Below are positions 17,300 to 26,532 of a DNA stretch of 64,000 nucleotides, in pieces. The stretch's first letter is position 1. The number at the start of each line of letters is the position of its first letter. The position numbers and the translations under genes are program-made. A model generated the notes under the pieces. That model had not been told where the DNA came from, made no database searches, and saw only the letters and a program-made list of their open reading frames with translations. Location of the stretch: contig CAWIUN010000020.1 in the NCBI GenBank assembly GCA_963839285.1, forward strand, positions 434,001-498,000. Direction: 5' to 3'. Source of the DNA: DASSSQ01 sp963839285. GTDB taxonomy: Bacteria > Actinomycetota > Thermoleophilia > Gaiellales > Gaiellaceae.

Positions 17300-20200
17300 G
17301 GACGACCTCCACTCGATCTGCGTGATCGGCGCCGGCCCGATCGTGATCGGCCAGGCCTGCGAGTTCGACTACTCCGGCTGCCAGGCGCTGAAGGTGCTGC
17401 GCGAGGACGGCTACCGGACGGTCGTCGTCAACTCGAACCCGGCGACGATCATGACCGACCCCGGCTTCGCCGACCGCACCTACATCGAGCCGCTCGACCT
17501 CGAGGGCGTCACCGCGGTGCTCGAGCGCGAGCGCCCGGACGCGGTCCTGCCGACGATGGGCGGCGGCACCGCCCTCGACCTCGCGCGGCAGCTCTCCGAG
17601 GCGGGCGTCCTCGAGCGGCTCGGGATCGAGCTGATCGGCGCGCCGCTCGAGGTGATCAACCGCGCCGAGGACCGGCAGCTCTTCCGCGACTGCGTCCGGT
17701 CGGTCGGGCTGAAGGCGCCGCACTCGCGGATCGTCACGAGCCTCGACGACCTGCGGCGGGGTCGAGACGCCCGCGGTCGTCCGGCCCGCCTTCACGCTCG
17801 GCGGCCAGGGCGGCGGCTTCGCCGAGACCGCGCTCGAGCTGCGTCGCCAGGTCGAGGTCGGCCTGCGCGAGTCGCCGATCGGCCAGGTGCTCGTCGAGGA
17901 GTCCGTCCGCGGCTGGGACGAGTTCGAGCTCGAGGTCGTGCGCGACGCGAACGACAACGTCGTCATCGTCTGCTCGATCGAGAACCTCGACCCGATGGGC
18001 GTGCACACGGGCGACTCGGTCACGGTCGCGCCGCAGATGACCCTGCCCGACGAGGCCTACCAGGAGCTGCGCGACGCCGCGGCCGCGGTCGTCCGCGCGG
18101 TCGGCGTCGAGACCGGCGGCTCGAACATCCAGTTCGCCCGCGACCGCGAGACCGGCGACCTGCGCGTGATCGAGATGAACCCGCGCGTCTCCCGCTCGTC
18201 GGCGCTCGCCTCGAAGGCGACGGGCTACCCGATCGCGAAGGTCGCCGCCAGGCTCGCGGTCGGCTACACGCTCGACGAGATCCCGAACGACCTGACGGGG
18301 ACGACGCCGGCCAGCTTCGAGCCGACGCTCGACTACGTCGTCGTCAAGTTCCCGCGCTTCGCCTTCGAGAAGTTCGCCGGCGCCGACGCGACGCTCGGCA
18401 CGCAGATGAAGTCGGTCGGCGAGGCGATGGGGATCGGCCGCAGCTTCGCGGAGGCGTTCCTGAAGGCGATGCGCAGCCGCGAGCTCGACGCGGGGGCCGA
18501 GACGCCCTGGCGCGACCTCGACAGCCTGCCCGAGCGGCGTGCACCCGTGGTTCCTCGCGGAGGTCGACCGGATCAGGCAGACGCTGGCCGGGAGCGACGA
18601 CCTGCTCGAGCTGAAGCGCGCCGGCCTCTCCGACGCCGACCTCGCGCCGCCTGGGGCGAGCAGGAGGAGGCCGTCCGCGCCCGGCGGCTCGCGCAGGGGA
18701 TCCGGCCTGCCTTCCGCCGCGTCGACTCGGTCGCCGGCGAGGTCGAGGCGCGCTCGAACTACTTCTACTCGACCTGGGGCGAGGCGGACGACCCGCCGCC
18801 CGCGCCCGCGGAGCGGCGCAAGCCGGTCGTCGTCATCCTCGGCTCCGGCCCGAACCGGATCGGCCAGGGGATCGAGTTCGACTACTGCTGCGTCCACGCC
18901 GTCCAGAGCTTCCGCGCGCTCGGCTACGAGGCGGTGATGGTCAACTGCAACCCCGAGACGGTCTCGACCGACTACGACACCTCCGACCGGCTCTACTTCG
19001 AGCCGCTCCGGATCGAGGAGGTGCTGGCGATCTGCGAGCGCGAGCAGCCGGACGGCGTCGTGATCCAGTTCGGCGGCCAGACGCCGCTGAAGCTCGCCCG
19101 GGCGCTCGAGGCGGCCGGCCACCGGATCCTCGGGACGCCGTTCGACGCGATCGACCTCGCCGAGGACCGCGAGCGCTTCGGGCAGCTGCTCGCCGCGCAC
19201 GGGATCCGCTGCCCGCAGTGGGGGATCGCCTCCTCCGGCACCGAGGCGGCCCTGCTCGCCCACCGGATCGGCTACCCGGTGCTCGTCCGGCCCTCGTACG
19301 TGCTCGGCGGCCGCGCGATGCGGGTCTGCTACCGCGGCAACGAGGTCGTCGACGCCTTCCACGACGTCGACGGGCCGACGCTCGTCGACCGCTTCCTCGA
19401 GAACGCCTACGAGGTCGACGTCGACGCCGTCTGCGACGGCGAGCAGACCTACGTCGGCGCGGTCATGCAGCACGTCGAGGAGGCCGGCGTCCACTCGGGC
19501 GACTCGGCCTGCGTGCTGCCGCCGCCGGCGATCCAGGGCACGACCTACCTCGAGATCTGCGAGATCGTGCGCCGGCTGGCCCGGGCGCTCGGCGTCGTCG
19601 GCCTGCTCAACGTCCAGCTCGCCGTCCAGGACGGGGAGGTCTTCGTGCTCGAGGTCAACCCGCGCGCCTCGCGGACGGTGCCGTTCGCCTCGAAGGCGAC
19701 CGGCGTCAACCTCGTCGAGGCCGCCTGCCGGGTCGCCGCGGGGGAACGGCTGCGCGCGCTCGGCCTGCCGCCGGAGCGGGTGCCGCGCCAGGCGAGCGTC
19801 AAGGCGGCGGTGCTGCCGTTCGCGCGCTTCCCCGGCGCCGACCCCGTGCTCGGGCCGGAGATGCGCTCGACCGGGGAGGTGATGGCGACCGCGAACGACC
19901 TGCCGACCGCCTTCGCGAAGGCAGAGCGCGCCGCCGGCCGCCGCCTGCCCGCGCAGGGGACCGCGTTCCTCTCGGTGCGCGACTCCGACAAGCCGGCGCT
20001 GATCCCGATCGCGGCCGCGCTCGCCGGGCTCGGCTTCGACCTGCTCGCGACGAGCGGGACGGCGGTGGCGCTCGAGGCCGCCGGCCTGCACGTCGGCCGC
20101 GTCCGCAAGGCGTCCGAGCCCGGCGACGCGCCGGACGTCGTCGACCTGATTCGCCGCGGCCGCTGCCAGCTCGTCGTCTCGACGCCGCAGGGCGGCTCGG

Positions 20201-20370
20201 GGCCGCGCTCGGACGGCTACCTGATCCGCGAGGCCGCGCTCGTCCACCGGATCCCCTGCATCACGACCATCTCCGGCGCGGCGGCGGCCGTGCACGCGAT
20301 CGCGAGCGCGCGCAGCGAGACCGCGCTCTCGCTCCAGGAGCGGATCGGTGCCGAGGCGCGAACGGCGTAG
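17289..20370 (+). CDS. carB: Carbamoyl-phosphate synthase large subunit (three frame breaks)
   Basis: Makes carbamoyl phosphate from bicarbonate, ammonia and two ATP. Both ATP-grasp halves are clear. The first begins CVIGAGPIVIGQACEFDYSG and has the FTLGGQGGGFAETALE loop; the second begins VVILGSGPNRIGQGIEFDYC with VLVRPSYVLGGRAM. The C-terminal MGS-like allosteric domain follows (LGFDLLATSGTAVAL). Frame breaks lie at ~17757 (GGGG run), ~18537 (before VHPWFLAEVDRI) and ~18650 (before WGEQEEAVRARR; +2 or -1 here). Elsewhere the sequence is full-length and highly conserved, so the gene is almost surely intact in the organism. Confidence 0.93.
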
Positions 20371-21055
20371 GGTCGCAGGCGTCGAGCGGGTCGGCCCCTA
20401 CACGCTGCTGCGCGTCGAGCGCGGGGGGATCGACCCCGGCGGGCCCGGCCAGTTCTTCATGCTCGAGGCTCCGGGACGCGTCCTGCCGCGGCCGATGTCG
20501 CTCTGCCTCGCGCCCGCGGGCGAGCTCGCCTTCCTGATCGACCCGATCGGCCCCGGCACCCGCGCGCTCTGCGCGCTCGAGCCCGGCGAGGAGCTGCACG
20601 TCCTCGGCCCGCTCGGCAACGGCTTCCGGCTCGACGTCGAGCGGCCGCTCCTCGTCGGCGGCGGCATCGGCGTCGCGCCCCTCCCGTACGCCTCGGCGTC
20701 GATGGGCCACCCGCCGGCGGTGCTCGGCTTCCGCAGCGAGCTCCACGCCGAGGCGGCGGCGCTCGTCCCGAACGCGGAGGCGGTGGTCGAGCCGCGCCTC
20801 GTCACCGAGCTGATCGAGCCGGGGCACTCGGTGCTCGCGTGCGGCCCCGAGCCGATGCTCGTCGCGGTCGGGCGGCGGTGCCCGGGCGCCCAGCTCGCCT
20901 GGGAGGCCCCGATGGCCTGCGGCTACGGCGCCTGCTACGGCTGCGCGGTCGAGATCGACGGCACCTGGAAGCGCCTCTGCGTCGAGGGCCCGGTGCTCCA
21001 CGTCGCACACCGCGCAAGTGACGAAGTGTCACAAGGCGTCGGAGCCGCGTCGTGA
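20348..21055 (+). CDS. pyrK: Dihydroorotate dehydrogenase electron-transfer subunit
   Basis: FAD and [2Fe-2S] partner of class 1B PyrD, passing electrons to NAD. 235 residues. The flavin-binding block is LPRPMSLC, the nucleotide-binding block LLVGGGIGVAPL, and the C-terminal cluster CGYGACYGCAVEIDG..RLC carries the four iron-binding Cys. GTG at 20348 overlaps carB by 23 nt. The last ~20 residues extend past the usual end and are encoded partly by one copy of a palindromic direct repeat. Confidence 0.9.
   Translation: MPRRERRRVAGVERVGPYTLLRVERGGIDPGGPGQFFMLEAPGRVLPRPMSLCLAPAGELAFLIDPIGPGTRALCALEPGEELHVLGPLGNGFRLDVERPLLVGGGIGVAPLPYASASMGHPPAVLGFRSELHAEAAALVPNAEAVVEPRLVTELIEPGHSVLACGPEPMLVAVGRRCPGAQLAWEAPMACGYGACYGCAVEIDGTWKRLCVEGPVLHVAHRASDEVSQGVGAAS
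21014..21034 (+). repeat. Palindromic direct repeat, copy 1
   Basis: This 21-nt repeat has the inverted-repeat core GTGACGAAGTGTCAC (GTGAC-N5-GTCAC). The copy lies in the last codons of pyrK and is identical to the copy at 21107-21127. Confidence 0.75.
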
Positions 21056-21106
21056 CCCGCGCCGGCACCGCTCGCACCGGGTGTCTTCGATACCGCCACC
21101 GACCGT

Positions 21107-21127
21107 GCAAGTGACGAAGTGTCACAA
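21107..21127 (+). repeat. Palindromic direct repeat, copy 2
   Basis: Identical to the copy at 21014, repeated at a 93-nt period. It sits just before the AAAGGG Shine-Dalgarno sequence of pyrD and could be an operator or an RNA hairpin controlling pyrD. Confidence 0.75.
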
Positions 21128-21139
21128 AGGGATCGCGCT

Positions 21140-22034
21140 GTGATGCTGCTGAACGCCTCCGGCTGCCTCGACGCGCTGACCGCCCCGGAGACCGCCCGGC
21201 AGCTCGACGCCTTCGTCACGAAGACGATCACGCCGCTGCCGCGGCCCGGCAACGACCCGCCGCGGATCGCCGAGACCGCGTCCGGGATGCTCAACTCGAT
21301 CGGGCTCGCCAACCCGGGGCGGGCGGCGTTCCTCGCCGACACGCTGCCGCGGCTGCGCGAGCTCGAGCTGCCGCTCTGGGTCTCGGTCGGCGGCTTCTCG
21401 GCCGAGGAGTACGCCGAGACCTGCTCGCTGCTCGAGGACGTGGCCGCGATCGAGCTGAACCTCTCCTGCCCGAACGTGGACGAGGCGCCGGAGTCGGCCG
21501 CCGAGATCGTCGCCGCGTGCCGGCGGGCGACCGCGCTGCCGCTCTTCGCGAAGCTCTCGCCGTCCGCCTGGGACGTGGCCGCCGTCGCGCGCGCGGTCGA
21601 GGCCGCGGGAGCCGACGGCCTCTCGCTCGTGAACACGGCGCGCGGGCTCGAGCTCGACGAGCGGACGCTGCGGCCGCGGCTCGGCCGGGGGGCCGGCGGC
21701 TACTCCGGGCCCGCGCTGAAGCCGATCGCGCTCGCCGCCGTCCATGCCTGCCGGGCGGCCACCAGCCTGCCGATCCTGGGCATGGGCGGCGTCTCGAGCG
21801 GCCGCGACGCGCTCGACCTGATCGCCTGCGGCGCCGAGCGCCGTCGCGCTCGGCACCGTGCTCTTCGCCGACCCCGACGCACCCGCCCGGATCCGGGCCG
21901 AGCTCGGCTCCGAAGCGGCCGCACGCGGCTTCTCCTCGGTCGCGGACGCGGTGGGCGCAGCCCACGGATCTGTCGTCAACCAGGACAACGATCGGGCAAA
22001 AACCCCTGGAATTGGGCAAAAAGTTGTCGCTTGA
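21140..22034 (+). CDS. pyrD: Dihydroorotate dehydrogenase, class 1B catalytic subunit (frame break near 21835)
   Basis: FMN enzyme oxidising dihydroorotate to orotate with PyrK. Visible motifs are NASGCLDAL at the N-terminus, IELNLSCPNVDEAPE with the catalytic Cys, LFAKLSPS (FMN-binding Lys), LVNTARG and ILGMGGVSSGRDALDLIACGA. After this, one surplus base in GGCGCCGAGC breaks the frame; corrected, it reads AVALGTVLFADPDAPARI and stops at 22032. GTG at 21140 (or ATG at 21143) follows AAAGGG at good spacing. GTG at 21119, inside the repeat, is less likely. Confidence 0.88.
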
Positions 22035-22058
22035 CGGACGCGGGCGACTTGTTAGACT
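22031..22058 (+). promoter_or_regulatory. mihF promoter
   Basis: TTGACG (22031-22036) - 16 nt - TAGACT (22053-22058), overlapping the pyrD stop and 9 nt before the ATG of mihF. This is the best -35/-10 pair apart from the SOS promoter and separates mihF-gmk from the pyr operon. Confidence 0.75.
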
Positions 22059-22067
22059 GGCCCGTCC

Positions 22068-22397
22068 ATGGTGCCATCCCAGACCCAGGTCCAAGCGCCC
22101 GCACGATCGCTCGATCAGCGCATGGAGGCCCTCAAGCGGGCCAACGACATCCGCGTCAAGCGGGCGCAGCTGAAGAAGGACCTGAAGGCCGGCCGCGTCC
22201 GGATCGAGCGGATCCTCGGCGACCCGCCCACGTACGTCGAGACGGCGAAGGTCTTCGACATGCTGATGGCCGTGCCGAAGTTCGGGCGCGTCAAGGCGGC
22301 GCGGTTCCTGAACCAGTGCCGGATCAGCCAGTCGAAGACCGTCGGCGGCCTCTCCGACCGGCAGCGCACGGAGCTGATTGGCCTCTTCAACCGGTAA
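22068..22397 (+). CDS. mihF: Integration host factor, actinobacterial type
   Basis: 109-residue nucleoid-associated DNA-binding protein found in Actinobacteria and unrelated to proteobacterial IHF. The diagnostic C-terminal block is intact: MLMAVPKFGRVKAARFLNQC followed by RISQSKTVGGLSDRQRTEL. The basic helix KRAQLKKDLKAGRVRIERIL lies at residues ~32-51. Position directly before gmk is conserved in the phylum. It has its own promoter and overlaps gmk by 20 nt. Confidence 0.93.
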   Translation: MVPSQTQVQAPARSLDQRMEALKRANDIRVKRAQLKKDLKAGRVRIERILGDPPTYVETAKVFDMLMAVPKFGRVKAARFLNQCRISQSKTVGGLSDRQRTELIGLFNR

Positions 22398-22986
22398 CGG
22401 CCGCTCGTCGGCCCAGCCGGTCTTCGTCGTCACCGGCCCCTCGGGCGCCGGCAAGGGCACGCTCGAGCGGGCGCTGCTCGAGCGCAGGCCCGACTTCGAG
22501 CTCGCCGTCTCCGCGACGACGCGGGCGCAGCGGCCGAACGAGGTCGCCGGCGTCCACTACCACTTCCTCTCGCACGACGACTTCGTCCGCCGGATCGGCG
22601 AGGGCGGCTTCCTCGAGTGGGTCGAGTACGTCGGCAACCGCTACGGGACGCTCCGGTCCGAGATCGACCGGATCCGCGCCGGCGGCAGGGTGCCGCTGCT
22701 CGACCTGGAGATCGACGGGGCGCTGCGCGTGCGCGACGAGGTGCCCGAGGCGGTGACGGTCTTCGTCGACGCGCCGCTCGAGGAGCTGGAGCGGCGCCTC
22801 CACGAGCGGGCGACCGAGAGCTCGGGGCAGATCGACGAGCGGCTCGCGATCGCGCGCGACCAGAAGACCCGCGCGGACGAGTTCGACCACGTGATCGTCA
22901 ACGACGTGCTCGAGCGCGCCGTCGAGGAGCTGCTCGAGATCGTGGAGCGGGAGCTGAACGGCGCAGCTACCATGTCCGCCACATGA
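22378..22986 (+). CDS. gmk: Guanylate kinase
   Basis: Phosphorylates GMP to GDP. 202 residues. The P-loop is VTGPSGAGKGTLERALL (about residues 18-34), followed by the GMP-binding SATTRAQRPNEVAGVHYHFLS and the lid region (RATESSGQIDERLAIA). TTG at 22378 overlaps the mihF end and gives an N-terminus just before the P-loop strand. The 3' end overlaps rpoZ by ATGA. Confidence 0.94.
   Translation: MASSTGNGRSSAQPVFVVTGPSGAGKGTLERALLERRPDFELAVSATTRAQRPNEVAGVHYHFLSHDDFVRRIGEGGFLEWVEYVGNRYGTLRSEIDRIRAGGRVPLLDLEIDGALRVRDEVPEAVTVFVDAPLEELERRLHERATESSGQIDERLAIARDQKTRADEFDHVIVNDVLERAVEELLEIVERELNGAATMSAT
22968..22973 (+). promoter_or_regulatory. -10 box of rpoZ within gmk
   Basis: TACCAT lies 9 nt before the rpoZ ATG; it may give rpoZ an extra near-leaderless transcript. 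Confidence 0.3.
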
Positions 22987-23216
22987 TCTATCCCCGCATC
23001 GACACCCTGCTCGAGAGCACCGGCGCGTCGCGCTACGCCCTCGTGATCGCGGCCGCCAAGCGCGCCCGGCAGATCAACAACTACCACCACCAGCTCGGCG
23101 AGGGCACCTTCGACGAGATGCTGCCGCCGCTCGTCGAGTCGCGCTCGAAGAACTACCTGACCATGTCCCTGGAGGAGATCGCCCAGGGCAAGATCAGGTA
23201 CGACGCCAAGGCCTAG
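22983..23216 (+). CDS. rpoZ: RNA polymerase omega subunit
   Basis: 77 residues. It assists folding of the beta-prime subunit. The conserved helix RYALVIAAAKRARQINNYHH and the C-terminal KNYLTMSLEEIAQGKIRYD are typical of actinobacterial omega. ATG overlaps the gmk stop, and coaBC begins four bases after its stop. Confidence 0.94.
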   Translation: MIYPRIDTLLESTGASRYALVIAAAKRARQINNYHHQLGEGTFDEMLPPLVESRSKNYLTMSLEEIAQGKIRYDAKA

Positions 23217-23219
23217 CCG

Positions 23220-24396
23220 GTGGCGCGGATCCTCCTCGGCATCACCGGGGGGATCGCGGCCTACAAGGCCTGTGAGCTCGTGCGCCTGCTCGTGCGGGCG
23301 GGCCACGACGTGGTCCCGCTCCCGACGCCCGGCGCCGAGCGCTTCGTCGCCGCCGCGGACCTTCCGCGCGCTCGCCCGCCGCGGGGCGGCCGAGGGGCCG
23401 TTCCCGCACCTCGAGCGCGCCGACCTGCTCGTCGTCGCACCGTTGACGGCCAACACGCTCGCCAAGCTCGCCCACGGCCTCGCCGACAACGTCCTGACGG
23501 AGGCGGCGCTCGCCCACACCGGACCGGTGCTGCTCGCGCCGGCGATGAACCCGCGCATGTGGGCGCACCCGGCGACCGCCGCCAACGTCGAGACGCTGCG
23601 CGCCCGCGGCGCCGAGCTGGTCGGCCCGGAGGCGGGCGACACGGCCGAGGGCGAGCACGGCGTCGGGCGGATGGCCGAGCCCGAGGCGATCGCGGCCCGG
23701 GTCGACGCGCTGCTCGGCGGCGGCTCGCTCGCGGGCCGGCGCGTGCTCGTCTCGGCGGGCGGCACCCGCGAGCCGATCGACGCGGTCCGCTACGTCGGCA
23801 ACCGCTCCTCGGGCCGGATGGGCGTCGCGATCGCAGCCGAGGCGCGCCGGCGCGGGGCGGAGGTGACGCTGCTCGCCGCCAACCTGGCGGTCGACCCGCC
23901 CGCAGGCGTCGAGGTCGTCCAGGCGCCGACGGCCGCGGAGATGCTGCGCGAGGCGCTCGCCCGCGCCGACGCCGACCTCGTCGTGATGGCGGCCGCGGTC
24001 GCCGACTACCGGCCGGCCGAGCCGCTCGCGGGCAAGCGCCCGAAGGACGGCGACGCCTGGGCCGTCGAGCTCGAGCCGACCGAGGACGTCGTCGCCACCC
24101 TGGCGGGCCGGCGCGCGAACGGGCAGGTGCTCGTCGCGTTCGGCGCCGAGGCCGGCGAGTCCGGGCTCGAGCGCAAGCGGCGGATGCTGACCGACAAGAA
24201 CGTGGATCTCGTCGTCTACAACGACGTGGGCCGTACCGACATCGGCTTCGACGCCGACGAGAACGAGGTCGTGCTGATCACGCGCACCGACGAGCGGCGG
24301 GTCGCGAGGGCGGCCAAGGCCCGGGTCGCCGGCGCCGTGCTCGACGCGGCCGAGCAGCTTCTGGGGGGAGGACATGGACGAGCGGCAGGCCCGTAG
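23220..24396 (+). CDS. coaBC: Bifunctional CoaBC (frame break near 23362)
   Basis: Phosphopantothenoylcysteine decarboxylase/phosphopantothenate-cysteine ligase of coenzyme A synthesis. The N-terminal flavoprotein domain has LGITGGIAAYKACELVRLL and the active-site PAMNPRMW. The C-terminal ligase domain has VLVSAGGTREPIDAVRYVGN, SSGRMG and later KKxKD-like KRPKDGDAW. One surplus base at GCGGACCTTCC separates ERFVAAA from TFRALARRGAAEGPFPHLER. GTG start at 23220 directly follows rpoZ. The 3' end overlaps the MoxR gene by 23 nt. Confidence 0.92.
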
Positions 24397-25345
24397 GCAG
24401 GCAGGAGCGGCAGAGGAGGCGGCGGAGCAGGTCGAGGAGCTGGTGCGGAACCTCGCCCGCGTCGTCCATGCGCCCGAGGAGACGCTGCGGCGGGTCGCCT
24501 GCTGCGTGCTCGCGGAGGGGCACCTGATCATCGAGGACTTCCCGGGCGTCGGGAAGACGATGCTCGCGAAGGCGCTCGCCCGCTCGCTCGACGTCAGCTT
24601 CTCGCGCCTCCAGTTCACCCCCGACCTGCTGCCCTCGGACGTGACGGGCGTGAACGTCTTCGACCAGGGCACGAACGCGTTCGAGTTCCGTCCGGGACCG
24701 GTGTTCGCGAGCGTCCTCCTCGTCGACGAGATCAACCGCGCCTCGCCGAAGACCCAGGCGGCGCTGCTCGAGTGCATGCAGGAGGACCAGGTGACGGTCG
24801 ACGGCGTCTCCTATCCGCTGACCCGGCCGTTCATGGTGCTCGCGACCCAGAACCCGATCGAGTACGAGGGCACCTTCCCGCTGCCGGAGGCCCAGCTCGA
24901 CCGCTTCACGATGCGCATCTCGCTCGGCTACCCGCCGCTCGCCGAGGAGGCGCGCATGCTGGCCGAGCAGACGAGCGAGCCGCCGCTCGACTCGCTGCGC
25001 CCGGTGCTCTCCGCCGAGCAGGTGCTGGCGCTCGTCGCCGCCGCGCGGGCCGTGTTCGTCGAGGACAGCCTCTCGCGCTACGTCGTCGCCGTCCTGCGCG
25101 CGACGCGCGTCGACGAGCGGCTCTTCGTCGGCGCCAGCCCGCGCGCGGGGATCGCGCTCCTGCGGGCGGCGAAGGCCCGTGCGCTCGCGGAGGGGCGCGA
25201 CTACGCGACGGCCGACGACGTCAAGGCGGTCGCGGCGCCCGTGCTCGCCCACCGGCTGATCCTCGCCCCCGAGACGCGCGCCACCGGCGTCGATGCGGCA
25301 GCGCTCGTCGCCGACGTGCTCGAGCGCACGCCGGTCCCGGTGTGA
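24374..25345 (+). CDS. MoxR-family AAA ATPase
   Basis: 323 residues. Walker A is EDFPGVGKTMLAKALA, Walker B VLLVDEINRASPKTQAALLE, sensor 1 LATQNPIEYEGTFPLPEAQLDRF and sensor 2 GASPRAGIALLRAAKA. MoxR ATPases act as chaperones that assemble or activate metal-binding or membrane complexes. It is the first gene of a MoxR-DUF58-transglutaminase module, a common conserved set. ATG at 24374 overlaps coaBC. Confidence 0.9.
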   Translation: MDERQARRQAGAAEEAAEQVEELVRNLARVVHAPEETLRRVACCVLAEGHLIIEDFPGVGKTMLAKALARSLDVSFSRLQFTPDLLPSDVTGVNVFDQGTNAFEFRPGPVFASVLLVDEINRASPKTQAALLECMQEDQVTVDGVSYPLTRPFMVLATQNPIEYEGTFPLPEAQLDRFTMRISLGYPPLAEEARMLAEQTSEPPLDSLRPVLSAEQVLALVAAARAVFVEDSLSRYVVAVLRATRVDERLFVGASPRAGIALLRAAKARALAEGRDYATADDVKAVAAPVLAHRLILAPETRATGVDAAALVADVLERTPVPV

Positions 25346-26532
25346 TCACCGCGCGGGGTCGCATCGTGCTCGCGCTGGCTGCCGCGACGTACGTCGCGGC
25401 CTGGGCGCTCGGCTCGCAGCCGCTCTACCCGGTCGCCGTCGGGCTGGCGCTGGCCGCGCTCGGCGCGCTGGCGTGGGTGGGGCTCTCGGCGCGGCCGATG
25501 GCCCTCGAGCGGCGGACGCCGGCGCGGACGCACACCGAGGGCGAGCGCGTGCCGGTGCGGCTCGAGCTCCACTCCGGCACCCGCGTGCCGCCCCCGTCCG
25601 TCGTCGTCGTCGAGCAGGTGGGCCGGCTCGGCGAGCGGACGACGCCGCTCGACGGCAGCCGCGGCGGCTACGTGCTCGACGACCTGCGCCGCGGCCGCTA
25701 CCGCTTCGAGGCGGCCCGCGCGCTGATCGAGGACCCGTTCGGGCTCGCCTCCGCGGTCGTGCCGCTCGACGCGCCCGGGGCGCTGCTCGTCCGCCCGCGG
25801 GTGACCGCGCTCGACCGGCTGTTCACCGAGGCGGGCTCGCGCAGCGCCGGCGGGGGCAGGCTGACCGTGCGCAGGCCGAGCGGCTTCGACGTCCACGGCG
25901 TCCGCGAGTGGGGGCAGGGGGAGTCGCTGCGCCACGTCCACTGGCGCTCGACCGCCAAGCGCGGCCGGCTGATGGTCAAGGAGCTCGAGGACTCGCCGCG
26001 CGACGAGGTCGCGATCGTCCTCGACGCGCGCGCCGGCACCGAGGTCGGCGACAGCTTCGACGTCCAGGTGCGGGCCGCCGCCGCCGTCCTGCGCGCGTAC
26101 GTCCTCCGCCACCGGGACACGCGGCTGACGATCGGCGGCGCCCGGCCCGAGACGCACGCCGTCCGCTCGCTCGGCGCCGACTGGGACGCCGCCCTCGACG
26201 CGCTCGCCGCCGTCGAGCCGGACGCGCGGACGCCGCTCGAGGCCCTGCTCGTCGAGGACGGGCCCGTCGCCCGCTCGCTCGAGCTCGTCGTCGTCACGGC
26301 GACGCTCGGCCGCGGGCTCGTCGACCGGCTCGTGCAGCTGGCGCGGATGCGGCGGCCGGTCTCGCTCGTCCACGTGGACACGACCTCGTTCGCCGCCGGG
26401 ACGGCGCCGCTCCGCCGCGATCCGTCGCTGCTGCGCCTCGACGCCGCGGGGATCGCGGTCGCGACCGTCCGTGCCGGCGACGAGCTCGCCGTCGTGCTCG
26501 GTACGCCGTCCGAGGCGGCGGCCCATGCCTAG
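25342..26532 (+). CDS. DUF58-domain membrane protein
   Basis: 396 residues. Two membrane helices at the N-terminus (LALAAATYVAAWALG and LYPVAVGLALAALGALAWV) are followed by a beta-rich region and the DUF58 signature FDVHGVREWGQGESLRHVHW, STAKRGRLMVKELE (about residues 175-215), then a von Willebrand A-like fold. These proteins accompany MoxR ATPases. GTG at 25342 overlaps the MoxR stop (GTGA). Confidence 0.85.
   Translation: MITARGRIVLALAAATYVAAWALGSQPLYPVAVGLALAALGALAWVGLSARPMALERRTPARTHTEGERVPVRLELHSGTRVPPPSVVVVEQVGRLGERTTPLDGSRGGYVLDDLRRGRYRFEAARALIEDPFGLASAVVPLDAPGALLVRPRVTALDRLFTEAGSRSAGGGRLTVRRPSGFDVHGVREWGQGESLRHVHWRSTAKRGRLMVKELEDSPRDEVAIVLDARAGTEVGDSFDVQVRAAAAVLRAYVLRHRDTRLTIGGARPETHAVRSLGADWDAALDALAAVEPDARTPLEALLVEDGPVARSLELVVVTATLGRGLVDRLVQLARMRRPVSLVHVDTTSFAAGTAPLRRDPSLLRLDAAGIAVATVRAGDELAVVLGTPSEAAAHA

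Noticed and set aside
16264..20370. carA and carB as pseudogenes
   Set aside because: All catalytic and binding motifs are intact on both sides of each break, codon use is normal throughout, and similar single-base breaks occur across the window.
21119..21121. GTG at 21119 as pyrD start
   Set aside because: It lies inside the palindromic repeat, adds residues not expected in PyrD and has no Shine-Dalgarno sequence. GTG 21140 / ATG 21143 follow AAAGGG.
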